From Castellaniella sp041675725 (GTDB lineage Bacteria; Pseudomonadota; Gammaproteobacteria; Burkholderiales; Burkholderiaceae_B), in contig NZ_JBAYTI010000065.1 in NCBI RefSeq assembly GCF_041675725.1, positions 1 through 13,821 of the forward strand: DNA of 13,821 nucleotides, read 5' to 3'. Both the position numbers and the translations under genes were made by a program. Under the pieces are notes generated by a model. The model worked only from the letters and a program-made list of their open reading frames with translations, searched no databases and was not told the origin of the DNA. Every line of letters starts with the position of its first letter. Position 1 is the first letter of the stretch. Positions 11,503 to 13,821 of this stretch are shown piece after piece.

Positions 11503-13605
11503 ATGGCCCGCAAAACCCCCATTCAGCGCTATCGCAACATCGGTATCTCGGCACACATCGATGCCGGCAAGACCACCACGACCGAGCGCATCCTGTTCTA
11601 CACCGGCGTCAACCACAAGATTGGCGAAACCCATGAAGGCTCGGCCACCATGGACTGGATGGAGCAAGAACAAGAGCGCGGCATCACCATCACGTCGGCT
11701 GCCACCACCGCCTTCTGGCGCGGCATGGAGCACCAGTACGATGAGCACCGCATCAACATCATCGACACCCCGGGTCACGTCGACTTCACCATCGAGGTCG
11801 AACGGTCCATGCGCGTGCTCGACGGCGCCTGCATGGTCTATTGCGCCGTGGGCGGCGTGCAGCCGCAATCCGAAACCGTGTGGCGTCAGGCCAACAAGTA
11901 CGGCGTGCCGCGCCTGGCCTTCGTCAACAAGATGGACCGCACCGGGGCCAACTTCTTCAAGGTGCTCGAGCAAATGAAGCTGCGCCTGAAGGCCAACCCG
12001 GTGCCCATCGTCATTCCCATTGGCGCCGAAGACGGCTTCAAGGGCGTGGTCGACCTCACCAAGATGAAAGGCATCATCTGGGACGAGGCCTCCATGGGCA
12101 CCAAGTTCGAGTACATCGAGATCCCCGCCGAGCTGGCCGACGAGGCCGCCCAATGGCGCGAGAATCTGGTCGAGGCCGCGGCCGAAGCCAACGAAGAGCT
12201 GATGGACAAATACCTGGAGACGGGCGAGCTCACCGAGCAGGAGATCGACCGCGGCATCCGCATCCGCACCATCGCGGGTGAAATCCAGCCGGTGCTGTGC
12301 GGCACGGCCTTCAAGAACAAGGGCGTGCAGCGCATGCTCGATGCCGTCATCGACTACCTGCCCTCGCCCATCGACATTCCGCCCGTTCGGGGCACGGACG
12401 ACGAAGGCAACGAAATCGTCCGCAAGGCGGACGACAACGAGAAGCTCTCGGCGCTGGCATTCAAGCTGATGACCGATCCCTTCGTGGGCCAGCTGACCTT
12501 CATCCGCGTGTATTCGGGCGTGCTGCGCTCGGGCGACACCGTGTACAACCCCATCAAGGGCAAGAAAGAGCGCATCGGCCGGATCCTGCAGATGCACGCC
12601 AACAACCGCGCCGAACTCAAAGAAGTGGTCGCGGGCGACATCGCCTCGGTGGTCGGCCTCAAAGACGTCACCACGGGCGAAACCCTGTGCGACGTGGGCG
12701 ATCACGTCCTGCTCGAGCGCATGGAGTTCCCCGATCCCGTGATCTCGCAGGCCGTAGAGCCCAAGTCCAAGGCCGACCAAGAAAAAATGGGCATCGCCCT
12801 GTCGCGTCTGGCGGCCGAAGACCCTTCGTTCCGCGTGCACAGCGACGAGGAATCCGGCCAGACCATCATCTCCGGCATGGGCGAGCTGCACCTCGAAGTG
12901 CTGGTCGACCGCATGCGCCGCGAATTCGGCGTCGAAGCCAACGTGGGCAAGCCCCAGGTGGCCTACCGCGAAACCATCCGCAAGACCTGCGAAGAAGTCG
13001 AAGGCAAGTTCGTCAAGCAGTCGGGCGGGCGCGGCCAGTACGGCCACGTGGTGCTCAAGCTCGAACCCCTGCCGGCGGGCAGCGGCTACGAGTTCGTCGA
13101 CGCCATCAAGGGCGGCGTGGTGCCGCGCGAATACATCCCGGCCGTCGACAAGGGCATCCAGGACACCCTGCCCGCCGGCGTGGTGGCCGGATACCCGGTG
13201 GTGGACGTCAAGGTCACGCTGTTCTTCGGTTCGTACCACGATGTGGACTCGAACGAAAACGCCTTCAAGATGGCGGCGTCCATGGCCTTCAAAGACGGCA
13301 TGCGCAAGGCCAGCCCGGTGCTGCTCGAGCCCATGATGCACGTCGAGGTCGAGACCCCCGAAGACTACGCGGGCACCGTGATGGGCGACCTGTCCTCGCG
13401 GCGCGGCATGGTTCAGGGCATGGACGACATCCCCGGTGGCGGCAAGAACATCAAGGCCGAGGTTCCGCTGGCCGAAATGTTCGGCTATGCCACCAGCCTG
13501 CGTTCGCAGACCCAGGGGCGCGCCACCTACACAATGGAATTCAAGCAGTACGCAGAAGCGCCTCGCAACGTTGCTGACGAAGTCATCGCGGCGCGCGGCA
13601 AATAA
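11503..13605 (+). CDS. fusA: Elongation factor G
   Basis: EF-G (700 aa, full length) is the GTPase that moves tRNAs and mRNA through the ribosome after each peptide bond and also helps recycle ribosomes. The GTP-binding motifs are AHIDAGKT (17-24), GITIT (60-64), DTPGH (88-92) and NKMD (142-145), with CGTAFKNKG as the G5 region. Downstream are the translation-factor barrel, and domains III-V with GMGELHLEV, GRGQYGHV and the C-terminal GYATSLRSQTQGRATYTMEF. The ATG has AGGAA about 10 nt upstream. Codon use is strongly biased to C-ending codons, as expected for a highly expressed gene in this genome. Some bacteria carry a second fusA; the location in the str operon marks this as the main copy. 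Confidence 0.99.
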   Translation: MARKTPIQRYRNIGISAHIDAGKTTTTERILFYTGVNHKIGETHEGSATMDWMEQEQERGITITSAATTAFWRGMEHQYDEHRINIIDTPGHVDFTIEVERSMRVLDGACMVYCAVGGVQPQSETVWRQANKYGVPRLAFVNKMDRTGANFFKVLEQMKLRLKANPVPIVIPIGAEDGFKGVVDLTKMKGIIWDEASMGTKFEYIEIPAELADEAAQWRENLVEAAAEANEELMDKYLETGELTEQEIDRGIRIRTIAGEIQPVLCGTAFKNKGVQRMLDAVIDYLPSPIDIPPVRGTDDEGNEIVRKADDNEKLSALAFKLMTDPFVGQLTFIRVYSGVLRSGDTVYNPIKGKKERIGRILQMHANNRAELKEVVAGDIASVVGLKDVTTGETLCDVGDHVLLERMEFPDPVISQAVEPKSKADQEKMGIALSRLAAEDPSFRVHSDEESGQTIISGMGELHLEVLVDRMRREFGVEANVGKPQVAYRETIRKTCEEVEGKFVKQSGGRGQYGHVVLKLEPLPAGSGYEFVDAIKGGVVPREYIPAVDKGIQDTLPAGVVAGYPVVDVKVTLFFGSYHDVDSNENAFKMAASMAFKDGMRKASPVLLEPMMHVEVETPEDYAGTVMGDLSSRRGMVQGMDDIPGGGKNIKAEVPLAEMFGYATSLRSQTQGRATYTMEFKQYAEAPRNVADEVIAARGK

Positions 13606-13611
13606 TCACAG

Positions 13612-13632
13612 GCCCGGCTCATGAGGCCGGGC
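13612..13632 (+). promoter_or_regulatory. Hairpin in the fusA-tuf gap
   Basis: GCCCGGC (13612-13618) and GCCGGGC (13626-13632) form a 7-bp stem with a 7-nt loop. No T-run follows, so read-through into tuf is expected. It may be an RNA processing or stabilising structure. Confidence 0.4.
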
Positions 13633-13664
13633 AGGCATCCAACTTCATTCAGACAGGATTCATC

Positions 13665-13821
13665 ATGGCAAAAGGCAAGTTTGAACGGACCAAACCGCAC
13701 GTGAACGTGGGTACGATCGGCCACGTTGACCACGGCAAGACGACACTCACGGCGGCCATCACCACGGTGCTGGCCAAGGCCATGGGTGGCGAGGCCAAAG
13801 GGTACGACCAGATCGACAACG
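13665..13821 (+). CDS. tuf: Elongation factor Tu, N-terminal fragment
   Basis: The gene runs off the window end; 52 full codons are visible. EF-Tu brings aminoacyl-tRNA to the ribosome as a GTP complex. The start MAKGKFERTKPHVNVGTIGH and the P-loop GHVDHGKTTLT (about residues 19-29) are diagnostic. The ATG has AGGA 7 nt upstream and lies 59 bp after fusA, in the standard str-operon order. Many beta-proteobacteria hold two nearly identical tuf copies; this would be the str-linked one. Confidence 0.98.
   Translation, partial: MAKGKFERTKPHVNVGTIGHVDHGKTTLTAAITTVLAKAMGGEAKGYDQIDN

Noticed and set aside
11482..13341. A 619-codon minus-strand open frame opposite fusA
   Set aside because: It is rich in His, Val, Asp and Gly and mirrors the codon bias of EF-G on the other strand. 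It is a shadow of a highly biased gene.
1..13821. CRISPR arrays, tRNA or rRNA genes, insertion sequences
   Set aside because: No regularly spaced repeats, no cloverleaf or rRNA sequence and no transposase-like protein were seen anywhere in the window. The only repeats are the short tandem arrays listed.

Overview
The window looks like chromosome of a high-GC betaproteobacterium, most likely of the Bordetella/Achromobacter (Alcaligenaceae) type. The evidence is the GC-rich third codon positions, the order rpsL-rpsG-fusA-tuf with typical beta-proteobacterial S12, S7 and EF-G sequences, and the neighbouring TRAP-transporter, IclR and TetR catabolic genes that this group carries in numbers. The assignment is inferred from sequence character, not from a database search.

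Layout. Bases 1-609 (+) hold the C-terminal part of a thiamine-diphosphate enzyme. Bases 694-2717 (-) hold a three-gene operon in the order shikimate/quinate dehydrogenase, type II 3-dehydroquinate dehydratase, TetR regulator. A divergent promoter region (2718-2892) separates it from an aldehyde dehydrogenase (2893-4368, +). Bases 4409-6878 (-) hold a tightly coupled set: IclR regulator, then a VOC/HPPD-like protein, then a sugar-phosphate-isomerase-like TIM barrel, with 4-base stop/start overlaps (ATGA and TTGA). Bases 6975-9914 (-) hold a tripartite TRAP transporter (DctP, DctQ, DctM types), preceded by a decayed second DctP fragment (9951-10148). Bases 10149-10463 are a double promoter region. 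From 10464 to the end (+) runs the str operon: rpsL, rpsG, fusA and the start of tuf.

How the genes may work together. The dehydrogenase carries an Asp at the end of the second Rossmann strand, where biosynthetic AroE has an Arg-containing motif. This suggests NAD use and a catabolic role. With AroQ it would convert quinate or shikimate to 3-dehydroshikimate. The TIM barrel and VOC protein match, as two separate genes, the two domains of the fused bacterial 3-dehydroshikimate dehydratase (QuiC/QsuB type), whose product is protocatechuate. However, key metal ligands appear to be missing in both, so their chemistry is open.

The best regulatory signal is a pair of near-identical minus-strand promoters, one before the dehydrogenase operon and one before the TRAP operon. 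Each reads TTGACG-18 bp-TATAGT, and each is followed 7-8 bp later by the 16-bp palindrome TGTAC-N6-GTACA. I infer that the TetR protein encoded in the first operon binds both. It would then control its own operon and the transporter together, which links the transporter to the shikimate-type enzymes.
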